Assembly (NCBI RefSeq): GCF_023856365.1
Contig: NC_064537.1
Coordinates: forward strand, 4,127,732 to 4,191,731
Reading direction: 5' to 3'
DNA from: Brienomyrus brachyistius
Taxonomy: Eukaryota; Chordata; Actinopteri; Osteoglossiformes; Mormyridae
Length of the DNA: 64,000 bases
The notes under the pieces are model-generated. The model saw only the letters and a program-made list of their open reading frames with translations, searched no databases and was not told the DNA's origin. Below are positions 12,701-40,640 of the stretch, one piece after another. How positions within the stretch are numbered: position 1 is the stretch's first letter; each line of letters opens with the position of its first letter. The position numbers were made by a program, and so were the translations under genes.

Positions 12701-13490
12701 GTGCCGAGATAGAGCATGATCTTCTCAGGCAATTTTCCCAAAGGCACTGGGGAGTAACGAATCAGGCCTTTCTCCCTCCCCCTTCCCCCCCGCAGGTGCT
12801 TAGGAAATACTCCTGCCTGTGGTGCATGAACAGACCAGCCAACAGAAGGCCAAAGCTTTACATAGTCAACCTGCAGGTAGGCTTCAGTGGAGCATGAGGG
12901 TCTCCCTCACAGAGTAACGCAGACGCGATCTGTGCCCTGCATCAGGAATACTGCTCTTCAGTGTCACTGAAGAAGCAGCAGGCATGCAACGTTCCTGTCA
13001 TTAATCTTTTTTTTTTTTTTGGTTACTGCCACTTTAATTTGAAGTGTGTGTGTATTTTGTAGTGGACACCAAAGGATGACCTGGCAACCCTTAAAATCCA
13101 TGGAAAATGTGACGACGTCATGCGTCTTCTGATGGAGGAGTTGGACATCCAGGTTCCTTCCTACGTCAAGTAAGAACCTTTGTTTGTGTGGGTTGGTTGA
13201 GCATGACCTCGTGTTTGAGGTTTAGTCTGTTTGTTTAGCAGTTTGTTGAACAGTTTTTGTACAATTTATAGTTTCTATCCTACAACAGAGCAGAAGACCC
13301 CATTTTCAGCTTGGCCACAATGCTGACGCCTGGAGAAGAAAACAGTCACACTCGTAAAGTGGTATCGCCATCTACAGGGCTGGAGGAGAGAATGACGGAC
13401 ACTGAGGGGCCGCGTCCAGGAGCTCCCGTCCAGGGTGGATGGTTCGGACGAGGTTATTCAAAGGGAAGGAGGAAGAAGAAAACAGCTTGA
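9601..13490 (+). CDS. sirt7: NAD-dependent protein deacylase sirtuin-7
   Basis: SIRT7 is a nuclear/nucleolar sirtuin that removes acyl groups from histone H3 K18 and other targets and supports rDNA transcription. Ten exons join in phase: 9601-9711, 10521-10658, 10759-10863, 10946-11016, 11103-11175, 11387-11485, 12132-12368, 12796-12876, 13063-13169, 13289-13490, giving 407 residues (human 400). Visible motifs: NAD-binding YTGAGIST (GAGIS at 113-117) and [25 protein letters not shown] with Asn174 and Asp176; catalytic His193 in ELHGNM; zinc cysteines 201, 204, 231 and 234 (CTSC, CGHC); [11 protein letters not shown] and CLGSSLKVL. The C-terminus is lysine/arginine-rich ([10 protein letters not shown]), as expected for nucleolar targeting. 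The start is the first ATG of the only open frame that leads into exon 2. Intron 1 holds a CTGT-rich microsatellite and intron 7 a hairpin. The gene looks intact. Confidence 0.96.
9985..10480. repeat. (CTGT/CTCTGTC)n microsatellite in sirt7 intron 1
   Basis: About 500 bp of pyrimidine-rich CTGT/CTCTGTCC motifs precede exon 2 (10521). The LSVSLS-type and TDRDRD-type open frames across it are simple-repeat translations, not genes. Confidence 0.9.
12421..12488. repeat. Near-perfect 25-bp inverted repeat in sirt7 intron 7
   Basis: The left arm 12421-12445 and right arm 12464-12488 are reverse complements with one mismatch, separated by an 18-base loop. It could be a short MITE or an RNA hairpin. 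No internal coding sequence fits. Confidence 0.8.
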
Positions 13491-13951
13491 ATAACCCAGG
13501 TGTGGCAGATTTTACCAGAAAGTATTTATTGAGAATCCAGTCTCAGTTTCACGTGGTGCTAATTAACTGTCTCAAAGGACCTTTGGTTTGGTAAATGGGT
13601 AATGTTACTGTTTATTGAATTTGACCTGTTTGCACCTTACTCTGTCCTCAGGTATTTAGTCAGAGCAATAAGCAACTTGACTGGGTCGTTATTTCTGTTC
13701 ACAAAGTCAACAGTGAAAAGAAAGGGTTGAAAACATGCGGATACGGCTGTTAGTTTAAATGTTTACATTTCTCCTGAAGTGGGTGCAAATAAGCAGGGTG
13801 TAAATATAATGTTTTACTGCGTTCTCTGTATTTGCTTGAACAGTATAAAGAAATGATTTTTGTTTTTAAGCTGCTGACCTATCTTGGCCTTATCCAGAAA
13901 GACATGGTGGAGTGTAAAGGTCTAGTAGGGTCATTGTGGATGTTTGCTGTA

Positions 13952-14130
13952 AGACAGTGTTTCTCAAGCCAGTCCTCAGGGTCCCCCTGACAGTCCACAA
14001 TTTTGCTCGCTCCCATCCCTGTACCAGGGATTCGGGGCTCTTGATTGCTTGGTTCAGGTGCACTCGGAGCTGTGAGGGAGCAAGAGTGCGGACTGTAAGG
14101 GGACCGGGTTCAGAACCACTGGTGTAAAAG
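13952..14130. mobile_element. hAT/Charlie-like MITE
   Basis: The left end CAGTGTTTCTCAA and the right end, which reads CAGTGGTTCTGAA on the minus strand, form hAT-type terminal inverted repeats. The inner parts (CCCCCTGACAGTCCAC and GCGGACTGTAAGGGGACC) are also roughly inverted. Flanking 8-mers CTGTAAGA and GTGTAAAA may be a decayed 8-bp target duplication. Confidence 0.6.
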
Positions 14131-15041
14131 GTCTAGACTTGTGACCCAAGCATGCGGGTCCGGTGACTTCCCATCTGCTGTTGTACCTCAGAGTGAGCCA
14201 TTTGGCCAGAGCTGCTCTGCAGCTATGTAAGTAAGGGTATAATGGCATGATGCATGTTAATGTTTGCAGGTCAGGGTGTTTAAGGGTATTTAAGCATCTG
14301 ATGAACGTCGTACAGTGATTTCGGGGTGATGCATTGTTAAACTCTTCAGTGTTCCTGTGTTCTGACCAGTCAGCGACCGGCCTGTCCGTATCCTGGCAAA
14401 ATCGCGGCTGGGTCTGGATCACGTGTACTCGCGAATGTTCCTCCGTACTCTCAGGGGATCCGGGACTGTGATGCCGGGGTTTGGCGGTTACGAGGTCGCC
14501 CCCTGCCTGCCTCTGCCTGCACAGTCTCTGTCGCTCATGTTTTGGTTATTTTCGCTTACGCGGCCGGTCTTGACGTTTTGTAGACCACCCTGTTTGAACG
14601 GGTATTTATAATTTGAAGTATTTGTATAGTTCCCAGGCACTGTGACTTGCAGATGGACAAGGACCCAAGTCCAGCCTCTCAAGGTTTTTATGTGCTGATT
14701 GTAATAAAAGTCTTTGTTTTACTTTGTCTCTGGGTGCTTCCATTACAGGACTTACAGGAACAACCTGGTGGTGAGGCTGCAACCACAATATTCAACAATA
14801 CGTGTGAGAGTGATATAGGCAGGAGCTGGATGAGAAAACAATTATATAAAACAGGAGGACTATGAAGTAATTCAATAAGAATTACAGTTGCTAAAGAAAT
14901 TGTATTGTATTTGGCTGAATGGAAATTAGATTTGTATTTGTCAGTTATAAAAGAGGTCTGACTATCAGGAACGAGCAGAATGAGGTGACTAACAGATTTC
15001 CATAGAGGCACCAGCTGGATTTTGGGTGTAACTATCTTCCG

Positions 15042-15150
15042 TGGGCGGAGTGGTGGCTCTAAGACTAGGGATCTTTGCCAGTAACTGGAAGGTTGCTGGT
15101 CCAAATCCCATGAACGCCAGGAGTGATTCTACTCAATTTGGAGAACATGT
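15042..15150 (+). mobile_element. Decayed tRNA-SINE fragment
   Basis: GTGGCTCTAAGACTAGGGAT, GGAAGGTTGCTGGTCCAAATCCCA and a downstream body resemble the tRNA-derived head of fish SINEs. The copy is strongly diverged. Confidence 0.4.
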
Positions 15151-15670
15151 AAAGACTGCACACACTGAGACTTGAACCTTCAACCATAATAATAATAATA
15201 ATTTTATTATATGTTCTATGCATATATGTTTCACTCCCGTATTTTGCACCGCAACTTACGCGTGCTGCGTGAACAGCATTTACAAGTTTAGGTCAACATA
15301 GAAGCGTTCATCAAAGAGAGCAACTGTTTATAAATACAGAAAACTATTAACTTGCACGCCAGTCCCACACTACTCACGTGACGACGGTTGAAGCGTCCGC
15401 GTGGGTGACAACATGGCGCCGCCCACAGCGACTTCATCGTTCGATTGGGCTCCATGACGTAGTTTCCGGGAGGAAGGGCTGCAGCTGCTCCACGGTGCTG
15501 AAGTGTCACTTTGTCTAAGCCGCATCCGGCATATCGCGAGCAGAGCGCGCATCGTTAACGCCCTCCTCGGCTCCTCTCCGCAAGTCATCACATTGTATCA
15601 CTATATTTATTTATAGCTGTTTTAATCATCTTGCTTAAGATATCCATCGTTTGTAAATTAATTTGAGACA

Positions 15671-32632
<16,962 letters not shown>

Positions 32633-34152
32633 GCGGGGCTGCAGGCCGGGGGGGGCATCAAATGGAGACTGATCAGGAACAGTCAGATGATGCCCAGGGT
32701 GGACACACCTTTCCATCTGATGCCCCCCCCCAATCGACCCCCCCCAATGTCCACGCTTCACTACCTGTCCGCACTGTTTACTTCCTGGAAACTGCAGTGG
32801 CTTTGTGGTACAGAACGGGGGGGTCTGTAATATAACATGAATGTGACTGCCCCCCTGCTACGGGAACGCTGCTGGGGACCTGGACTATGATCAGTCTCAG
32901 TCATGAAGAATTGCGGAGATCAACAACAATCGTGTGATGAAGTCCAGCAGAAATTCTGCTAGCTAACAGCTTAAATATAACGCCGCAGTTTGCACCGGAG
33001 AGTCTAGATTAAAGATTACAGTTCTCAGACGGCCTGCCTTAACCTAAACCCCTACCCCCATCCTGAGTGTCGTTTTCTTCGTTAACAAGACAGAGATGGG
33101 CTCCACACCTGAGAACTGCGGATGCAGGTTTTATTGCGACTATGTGGTGTTGGCCCGTGTTTATGTTGCTTGGTTGTGAGACACCGTCCAGGAACAGAGT
33201 CCCGCTTGGGAAGGACAGGAGCAGCATCGTTTGCAGCACGACGTTTTAAGTGGCCGCCTGCAAATGGCTTTGACGAGTGACGTCTGTGATGACTGTGGCG
33301 GGTCCGAAGGCAGCGGCACCTCATTTTAAAGGCCGGATAGTTTTTATTTCTGTTTTAAAAGAGATTTGCTTATATAGTGTTTTTATTAACACGTCTAAAT
33401 TATGATGGGTGTTGTGCTGTGTGTTCCTTCTCATTTGCCGTAGATTTCCCCCCCCCCCCCCCCCCCAACTAGCTTCAGGATCAACTGGTCGCAGGCAGGG
33501 GCCCAAGCATGCCTGTCTGCCCCTGTGTACATGTGCGGCTTCACTACTGAGCGTGTTCCTGCATCTGCTTTTGGATACGGCGTACCATTTACGCACATGG
33601 ATTCCTCATTGGCGAGTGAGAGCCCCCCCCCTAAAGACCTTGCTGATATTCAGTCATGACACTGGTACATATAACACACAGCAAGGGGGGGCGGTGGCTA
33701 GCCGTCATCATGGCCGGTGTGGGATGTACCAGCTGCTGCTGATGTGGGTTTTTTAACTGCTGATATTTTAAGATGATTTTGTCCTCTGTACACAATGGAT
33801 ACTTTCACTGGATTTGCACTGCACCTTTTGTCAAAAACAATGACTGGTTACACCCCTAACGGTCTCGCTGCTGTTTTTTTTTATGTCATCTTCGATAACA
33901 GATATTTGTTTCTAGGTTTCCCCCTGCTGGGACTGTTCGTACTCTGAAGTTCACGCCCACTTTGGACCTTTAGATCCTCACAGCGGGTGGAGCCACTGGG
34001 CTGGTGCTGGCGGGGGCAACCTGGGAGTTAGTGCTGTGTCTCCGTAATGGTCTGTGAGAGGGCCAGTCCATCACAAAGCTGATGCCATCAGGGCTTCCTC
34101 GATATGCTAAGCGTGGATCCCCTTAAACCTTTTTCCTGCTAGTGGACTCCCT

Positions 34153-34668
34153 GTGGCAGTTGGGTCGTCTCCGACCATGCCCGACAGGCTCGTGGCAATT
34201 GGGTCGTCTCCAGCGATGCCTGACAGGTTCATGGCAGTTGGGTCGTCTCTGACGATGCCTGACAGGTTCATGGCAGTTGGGTCGTCTCTGACGATGCCCG
34301 ACAGGTTCATGGCAGTTGGGTCGTCTCCGGCGATGCCCGACAGGTTCATGGCAGTTGGGTCGTCTCCGGCGATGCCCGACAGGCTCATGGCAGTTGGGTC
34401 GTCTCCGACGATGCCCGATAGGCTCATGGCAGTTGGGTCGTCTCCGACGATGCCCGACAGGTTCATGGCAGTTGGGTCGTCTCCGGCGATGCCCGACAGG
34501 CTCATGGCAGTTGGGTCGTCTCCGACGATGCCCGACAGGTTCATGGCAGTTGGGTCGTCTCCGGCGATGCCCGACAGACTCATGGCAATTGGGTCGTCTC
34601 CGGCGATGCCCGACAGGTTCGTGGCAGTTGGGTCGTCTCCGGCGATGCCCGACAGACTCGTGGCATGA
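34153..34668. repeat. 39-bp minisatellite, about 13 copies, downstream of pcyt2
   Basis: Units are GTTGGGTCGTCTCCGGCGAT followed by GCCCGACAGGTTCATGGCA, with CCGACGATG and CTGACGATG variants. A unit of 13 codons gives stop-free repeating peptides on both strands (FMAVGSSPAMPDR and its shadows). No gene signals flank it. Confidence 0.95.
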
Positions 34669-35106
34669 CATGAAGCTGCTGTGTAAACCACTTAATTTCC
34701 CACAACAACATTGTGACAATAGGACTGAGTAAACACTGATCAGTCATGCCAAGCTGACGCGTTCCTGTATTCCGGTTGCCTTGACAACAGGAAACCTACA
34801 TTTTATTTTCATTACCTGCAGGGATATCTAATTAAATCAAGGAAGTAAACATATTAGTGAGGCACGGACAGCCAAGCTGGCCCATCATACATTTCTAAGT
34901 GCAACAGGAAAAAAAAACATACCAGTAAATGCCTTCAATATCCTGTTCCGAATGGGTTAATGACGGTGACCTCCAAACTGGGATTGGTCAGAATCAAACC
35001 ACATGAAGACCAGTTAAGCAGAGTGAATCATCTTACACGTAATCTAACATAACATTATGTACATGCAGTTTTGTCGATTTTGATTTTATTTTAAGATTCA
35101 CCACCA

Positions 35107-35460
35107 TGAGGATGCAGTGGTTAGCACTGTTGCCTCACACCTCTGGGTCCCAGGTTCGAGTGTCCGCCTGGGTCACATGTGTGTGGAGTTTGCATGTTCT
35201 CCCCATGTTGTCGTGGGGTTTCCTCCGGGTACTCCGGTTTCCCCCCACAGTCCAAAAACATGCTGAGGCTAATTGGAGTTGCTAAATTACCCATAGGTCT
35301 GCATGTGTGCGTGAATGGTGTGTGAGTGTGCCCTGCGATGGGCTGGTCCCACATCCTGGGTTGTTCCCTGCCTCGTGCCCATTGATTCCGGGATAGGCTC
35401 CGGACCCTCCGCGACCCAGTAGGATAAGCAGTTTGGAAAATGGATGGATGGATGGATGGA
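35107..35460 (+). mobile_element. SINE-like retroposon with (GGAT)n tail and target-site duplication
   Basis: It starts with a tRNA-like head (GTGGTTAGCACTG as A box, GGTTCGAGTGTCC as B box) and continues through TTTCCTCCGGGTACTCCGG to a tetranucleotide (GGAT)n tail. ATTCACCACCAT occurs directly before the head (about 35095-35106) and directly after the tail (about 35460-35471). This is a 12-bp target duplication, so the copy arrived by retroposition. Confidence 0.8.
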
Positions 35461-35516
35461 TTCACCACCATAAGTAACCAATAAATAAAGTCTGATCTGG
35501 GATCAGAATGAGCAGT

Positions 35517-37015
35517 GCAGTCATGGCTTTTGAGAATGACATAAGTCTGCTGCCTCAGTTTTAATGACGCCAACTTGCATAAACTCCACAATGTTATGAA
35601 GAGTGATCAGATGAAGTCCCTCTATTCCACGAAAATGTTTTTTTTTGGGATTCAGTTCATTTCCACTGCATTTCAGCCCTGCCACAAAAGGACCTGCTGG
35701 CAATATCAGTGATTCTCTTGTTAACACAGGTGAGAGAGTTGAGGAGGACAAGCTTGTAGATCAGTCTGTCATGCTGATTTGGTTAGAATAGCAGACTGGA
35801 TGCTATGGTGGTGCTTGAAATCATCGTTTTTCCTCTGTTAACCATGGTTACCTGCAAGGAAACACATGCAGTCATCACTGCTTTGCATAGAAAGGGCTTC
35901 ACAGGCAAAGATATTGCTGCTAGTAAGATTGCACCTAAATCAACCAGTTATCAGATCATGAAGAACTTCAAGGAGAGAGGGTCAGTTATGAAGAATGCTT
36001 CAGGGCGCCCAAGAAAGTCCAGCAAGTGCCAGGACCGTCTCCTGAAGTTGATTCAGCTGTGGATCGGGGCACCACCAGTGCAGAGCTCGATCAGGAATGG
36101 CAGCAGGCAGGTGTGAGTGCATCTACACGTTAAGTGAGGTGAAGACTTCTGGGAGATGGCCTGGTGTCAAGAAGGGCAGCGAAGAAGCCGCTTCTCTCCA
36201 AGACAAACATCTGGGACAGACTGACCTTCTCCAAAAGGTACAGGGATTGGACTGCTGAGCCCTGGGGTGGCGCCATTTTCTCTGATGATTCCCCTTTTCT
36301 GAGTGTTTGGGGCATCCGGAAAAAAAAGATTATCTGGAGAAGAAAAGGTGACGCTACCATCAGTCCTGTGTCATGTGACAGTAAAGCATCCTGAGACCAT
36401 TCATGTGTGGTGCTGCTTCTCAGCTCACTTAGTTTTGCCTAAGAACAGCCATGAATAAAGGATGGTACCAAAACATCCTCCAAGAGTAACTTCTCACAAC
36501 CATCCGAGAACAGTTTGGAGATGAACATGCCCTTTCCAGCATGATGGAGCTCCGTGCCATGAGGCAGAAGTGATGACTAAGCGGCTCAGGGAACAAAACA
36601 TCGACATTTTGGGTCCACGGTCAGGAAACTCCCCAGACCTTAATCTCATTGAGAACTTGTGGTCAATCCTCAAGGAGCAGGTGGACAAACAAACAGCCCA
36701 CAAATTCTGACAAACTCCAAGCATTGATTATGCAAGAATGGGCTGCCATCAGTCAGGATTTGGCCCAGAAGTTGATTGACGGCAGTCAGGGCGAATCGCA
36801 GAGGTCTTACGAAAGAAGGGCCAACACTTCAAATATTGACTTTTTGCATAAACTAAACGTAACTGTCAATAAAAGCCTTTAACACTTGTGAAATGCTTGT
36901 AATTATATTTCTGTATACCATAGAAATGTCTGACAAACATTGAAGCAGCGGACTTTGTGAAAACCAAGGCTTGTGTCATTCTCAAAATTTTTGGCCATGA
37001 CTGTATATTGTGATT
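35517..37015 (+). mobile_element. Tc1-like transposon, both ends present, transposase broken
   Basis: The left end CAGTCATGGCTTTTGAGAATG and the right end (CAGTCATGGCCAAAAATTTTG on the minus strand) are Tc1-type inverted repeats next to TA-like target bases (TG left, TA right). The inside follows a Tc1 transposase in order: GKDIAASKIAPKS helix-turn-helix (about 35900-35945), ASGRPRKSSK (from about 35998) and a C-terminal NSPDLNLIENLWSIL-like stretch (about 36627-36672). Frameshifts and stops make it inactive. Confidence 0.85.
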
Positions 37016-38340
37016 AAATACTGGTGCCTTCATGTCAGAGCTAAAGCCCCACAAGACTGTGCTGAACAAACAGCATGAAATCAGCTGGAAGAATGACTAC
37101 CTGCAACAAAATTACATTTTCTCATTAAATATGAACCAGAATCCACTGCCAAGGTTATCCATCCATCCATCCATCCATATCCAGCACAGGGTATCAGACA
37201 GCTGGGAGCCAATCCCAAGATGCTTAGGGCACCAGGCACATGGAGGAGGAATCTCTCTATAGCGCCAGAGCGAAGCACAGGGCTCATGGCGCCGCCCCTC
37301 AGGCGGAGCCGCTTTTCACATAGCTACCTTCTCGGTCAGTCCACTTGCCCACTGGCACACAGCCGCGGCTCATGGGGGTGGGGGGCAGGGTGTCTGCACC
37401 CAAGGCTCTCCAAGTGTCGGCACGTTGCTGTTTGTCAGTTATAAGACCCTTTCCTGCATTTTCCGATTTCCCCTCATTTCAAGGGCTACTGTAGGCTCCA
37501 CTCCGCGCTTCCGCTGGGACAGGGTACGACTTCATCCTGAAATGATCATATTATATCTTTAAATGTAACTCCTGGACCTTCTGTCTTTGTGGCCCCCCTA
37601 GCTTTCGGAGGCCCAGGCTTCTGCCTTCGCCTTGTAAGTCCACCCCTGATTTCAGAGCCGGATTCGGGACTGATTAACACAGAATAAAGACGTATTTCTA
37701 CTCATTACCATTTGCATCTTGAACATTAGTGTTGCTTGACTTCAGTAGATGGATTTTATTGTTGCATTCTGTGTATATTGAACGCTATTATGGGATTTAC
37801 TATTATATATTTCATGGTAGGACTTTACATACGGTGACTGTTTACTGTGTTGTACTGCACTTCGGTGGTTTTAAGATGTACTTTATCATTAAAATGACTA
37901 GTGTGCAAATGGGTGGGGTCACTCTCCACCCCCGCCAGGGAGATGTGCAGAGGATGGCCAGATGGACAGCTGTCTCTTACCCCACCCTCAACTCTCCCTC
38001 AGGGCCCCCCCCCATTTGCCTGAAAGGCTTTTTCACAGCTGAGGTGTAAAAGTCAGTCCTTGTGTGTTAAACACAAACATTTTAGACACATTAGACCTTA
38101 ACGCTTAGCTCTCGGCTGGACGATCTGGAAGGAAATTAAAGCTTTTATTTGCTCTTTGTGCAAATACAGGTATACGGTTCTCTGGAATTCTTCAGTCTGT
38201 ACATCATTCTGGTCCCCTTGGAGACAGGCATGTTACAGGAAGCCACACAGCGTGAGTAAGACAATAAGAAAACAACGACAGAATGATCAGGCAGGATCGA
38301 CTACCTCAGCAAGACCTACTTGGTATCGTAGCTTAGTAGG

Positions 38341-38418
38341 TCATGCTTTCTGAACCATGAAAAGCGCCTTGGGGCGACTCTGTTGTGAAAGGCGCTATAT
38401 AAAAATAAGTTGAATTCA
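38341..38418 (+). mobile_element. LINE/SINE 3' tail fragment
   Basis: AAAGCGCCTTGGGGCGACTC and GGCGCTATATAAAAATAAGT with a TTGAATTCAATTGA end are the typical 3' end shared by a fish LINE group and its SINE partners. Confidence 0.6.
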
Positions 38419-38719
38419 ATTGATGTAGAGGCAGGATTACCCCGCAAAGGTGCGGCGAGTTACTGGAAAGGTTCATCGAGATTCATATATTTATAAGAAG
38501 CAGGAGGAGGGGGGGGGGGGGGGCAGGGTGGTGTGTGTATGCATCAGTGCTGCATGGGGACATGGGGGCAAGCCATGCTCACGCAGTCTGAGGCGTCTCA
38601 CGCAGCCCATTTCTTACACCTAACCAAAGCCTCTCTCTGCCCGGACGAGGGGAAACAGGCTGCGCTTCCCCTCCCCGCCACACTCAGCTCACCCCGGAGC
38701 TCAGACATCTGTGATTATT

Positions 38720-39222
38720 ACCGTGGCCCCTTTCCCAGCTGTCTGAATATAAGAAGGACATTGCTGCCTAGGAAAAGGGTGCAACGTAGGGCGATGAGAA
38801 TGATTCCTGGTCTTAGAGGAATGTCTTATGAGGAGAGGTTAGCTGAGCTGAATCTGTTTAGCCTCAAACAAAGGAGACTAAGGGGGGACATGATCCTGGT
38901 ATATAAGATTCTAACAGGACTGGATGCTATTCAGCCAAATGGCTATTTCAATATTAGCTTAAATACTACAACTCATGGCCATAGGTGGAAATTAGTGGGA
39001 GAACATTTTAAAATGAATTTGAGGAAGCTCTTCTTTACACAGAGTGTAGTTAGAATATGGAATAGTCTTCCTGCTAGTGCAGTGCAAGCTAAAGCCCTGG
39101 GTTCCTTTAAATCAGAGCTAGATATTTGAACAACTCTGAGCTATTAGTTATGTTCTCCCCAAACGAGCTCGATGGGCCGAATGGCCTCCTCTCGTTTGTA
39201 AATTTCTTGTCTTCTTATAAAA
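38720..39222 (+). mobile_element. LINE 3' end (reverse transcriptase C-terminus)
   Basis: An open frame to 39129 encodes VQRRAMRMIPGLRGMSYEER, LFSLKQRRLRGDMILVYKIL and WNSLPASAVQAKALGSFKSE, the conserved tail of non-LTR (CR1/Jockey-like) reverse transcriptases. The 3' UTR has CGATGGGCCGAATGGCCTCC. The 5' part of the element is missing. Confidence 0.85.
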
Positions 39223-39815
39223 TCTTGCCTCTTTGATCATCTTTCAGATTTGTTGATTTACTGCAAACTTGTATCACAACTCGGTTCTGTTGCCGTGGCC
39301 AGTTCCGGCTGGGTTCTGAGCCCACACCCAGGCGGCTTCCAGGGTCCAGACCCTTTACGTGTGATCCTGGATGTGTGAGGTCAGCAAAATTGCCATACAT
39401 CGCGCTACCACTCCACTACATTCCATAATAATAAGACTGTTTTTTTTCCGGGGTGGTTACGCAAACACGTGCAAAAAACACACCAGCACAATAACTTGCT
39501 TTACTCAGGGGTGGCAACACAACAAATGTGTCATTCAGCCAAGTTCAAACAAGCCACAAATATTTGCATAACATGCTCACTTGCGTGGTGAATATGAGCA
39601 ATCGGTAAAACTGTTAAATACAAGTCAGACGACATTAACTGCATGAAATAATATACGCGACTAGGTCATTGCCCTGTACGTCAAATGGTTTACATATTAG
39701 TAAGGTTGTATTTTCCATTTTATTTCCGGTTTCATAAAATTCAATGTTTTTTTTTCCTAAACTAAGTCCATTTTCCTGCATTTTTAGAAAAGTTGATAGT
39801 TACTGTTAAACAGGA

Positions 39816-39879
39816 ATAATAATAATAATAATGATGTTTTGTTATTATTATTATTGTTGTTAACAGCAACAACAACAAC

Positions 39880-39912
<33 letters not shown>
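39816..39912. repeat. (AAT)n / (ATT)n / (AAC)n trinucleotide cluster
   Basis: AATAAT repeats, then TTATTATTATTGTTGTTAAC, then CAACAACAACAATAATAAT. The two halves are partly reverse complementary, so the cluster could fold back. Confidence 0.85.
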
Positions 39913-39914
<2 letters not shown>

Positions 39915-39964
39915 TATTCGGAGGAGGAAACAGTAACTTTACTTTGTTCAACAGTCAAATACCG

Positions 39965-40640
39965 ATACTTTAATCTTGGCAAAACAATGCGCTCGCTCCC
40001 GTGCGGGGAGCCCGTCCCGCGGGATTTTGGGGGCCGGTCCGCAGAGCTCAGGTATCGTCTTCCCGCACACGCGTCACTTCCCCCGCCGCTCCTACGGGCG
40101 CATAAAGGTGCCTCTCCGGATGTTTCCAGGAAAAAGTTTGTCCCGAACGGCGCTGGACGGGATTGTCCCGTAAAGATTAAAGCAGCCACGTTTCCGGGCG
40201 GACACCTCGTCCCATAGCCATGTTTCTGCGGCAGGTACTTACCGTCGCTCAAACTTCTCACATATTTTAAGGACTGAGAAAAACACATTAATCTACGGTT
40301 TTGGGGGCGATCTTTCGTTTTAGCGCTTTTCTTAGTCTTAACGACGGGCACCCCGGCGCGCTTAAGCCTGTTTATTAACGCTGGGCAGGCGGAGAAGGTG
40401 GTGGGCGATGTCTGTGCGCCGCTTGCCCTGATGTGCCGATCTGTTAACGCCGGTGCTGGTGGCGGTTTCACGGTTTCGTCTCGCTTTAGTTGACGGGTTG
40501 GGGGGAAATGATGGGTCAGTGCCTGGGATCCGAACTGACCGACGATGAGAAGAATGCGAGGACCCAGAGCGCTGACATAGACAAGGACCTCTACGAGCTC
40601 GCCAAGAAGGAGATGAACGTGGTCAAGATTCTCATGTTGG
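39965..40640 (+). promoter_or_regulatory. CpG-rich promoter and first exon of gnav1
   Basis: CpG content is high from about 39965 to the first exon. No TATA box is seen close to the start codon. Confidence 0.4.

Larger units (their letters stand above)
13491..15670. other. sirt7-pcyt2 spacer
   Basis: It holds the sirt7 3'UTR (a possible AATAAA at 14703-14708), a hAT-like MITE (13952-14130), a short tRNA-SINE fragment (about 15042-15150), an (AAT)n run near 15187, and the CpG-rich pcyt2 promoter after about 15390. Confidence 0.5.
32633..40510. other. pcyt2-gnav1 spacer, repeat-rich
   Basis: There is no host gene. In order it holds the pcyt2 3'UTR (possible ATTAAA at 33008-33013), a poly-C tract (33449), the 39-bp minisatellite, a SINE, a dead Tc1 element, a reversed (CCAT)n SINE scrap at about 37158, LINE tails (38341-39220), trinucleotide arrays (39816-39912) and the CpG-rich gnav1 promoter. 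Confidence 0.6.
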
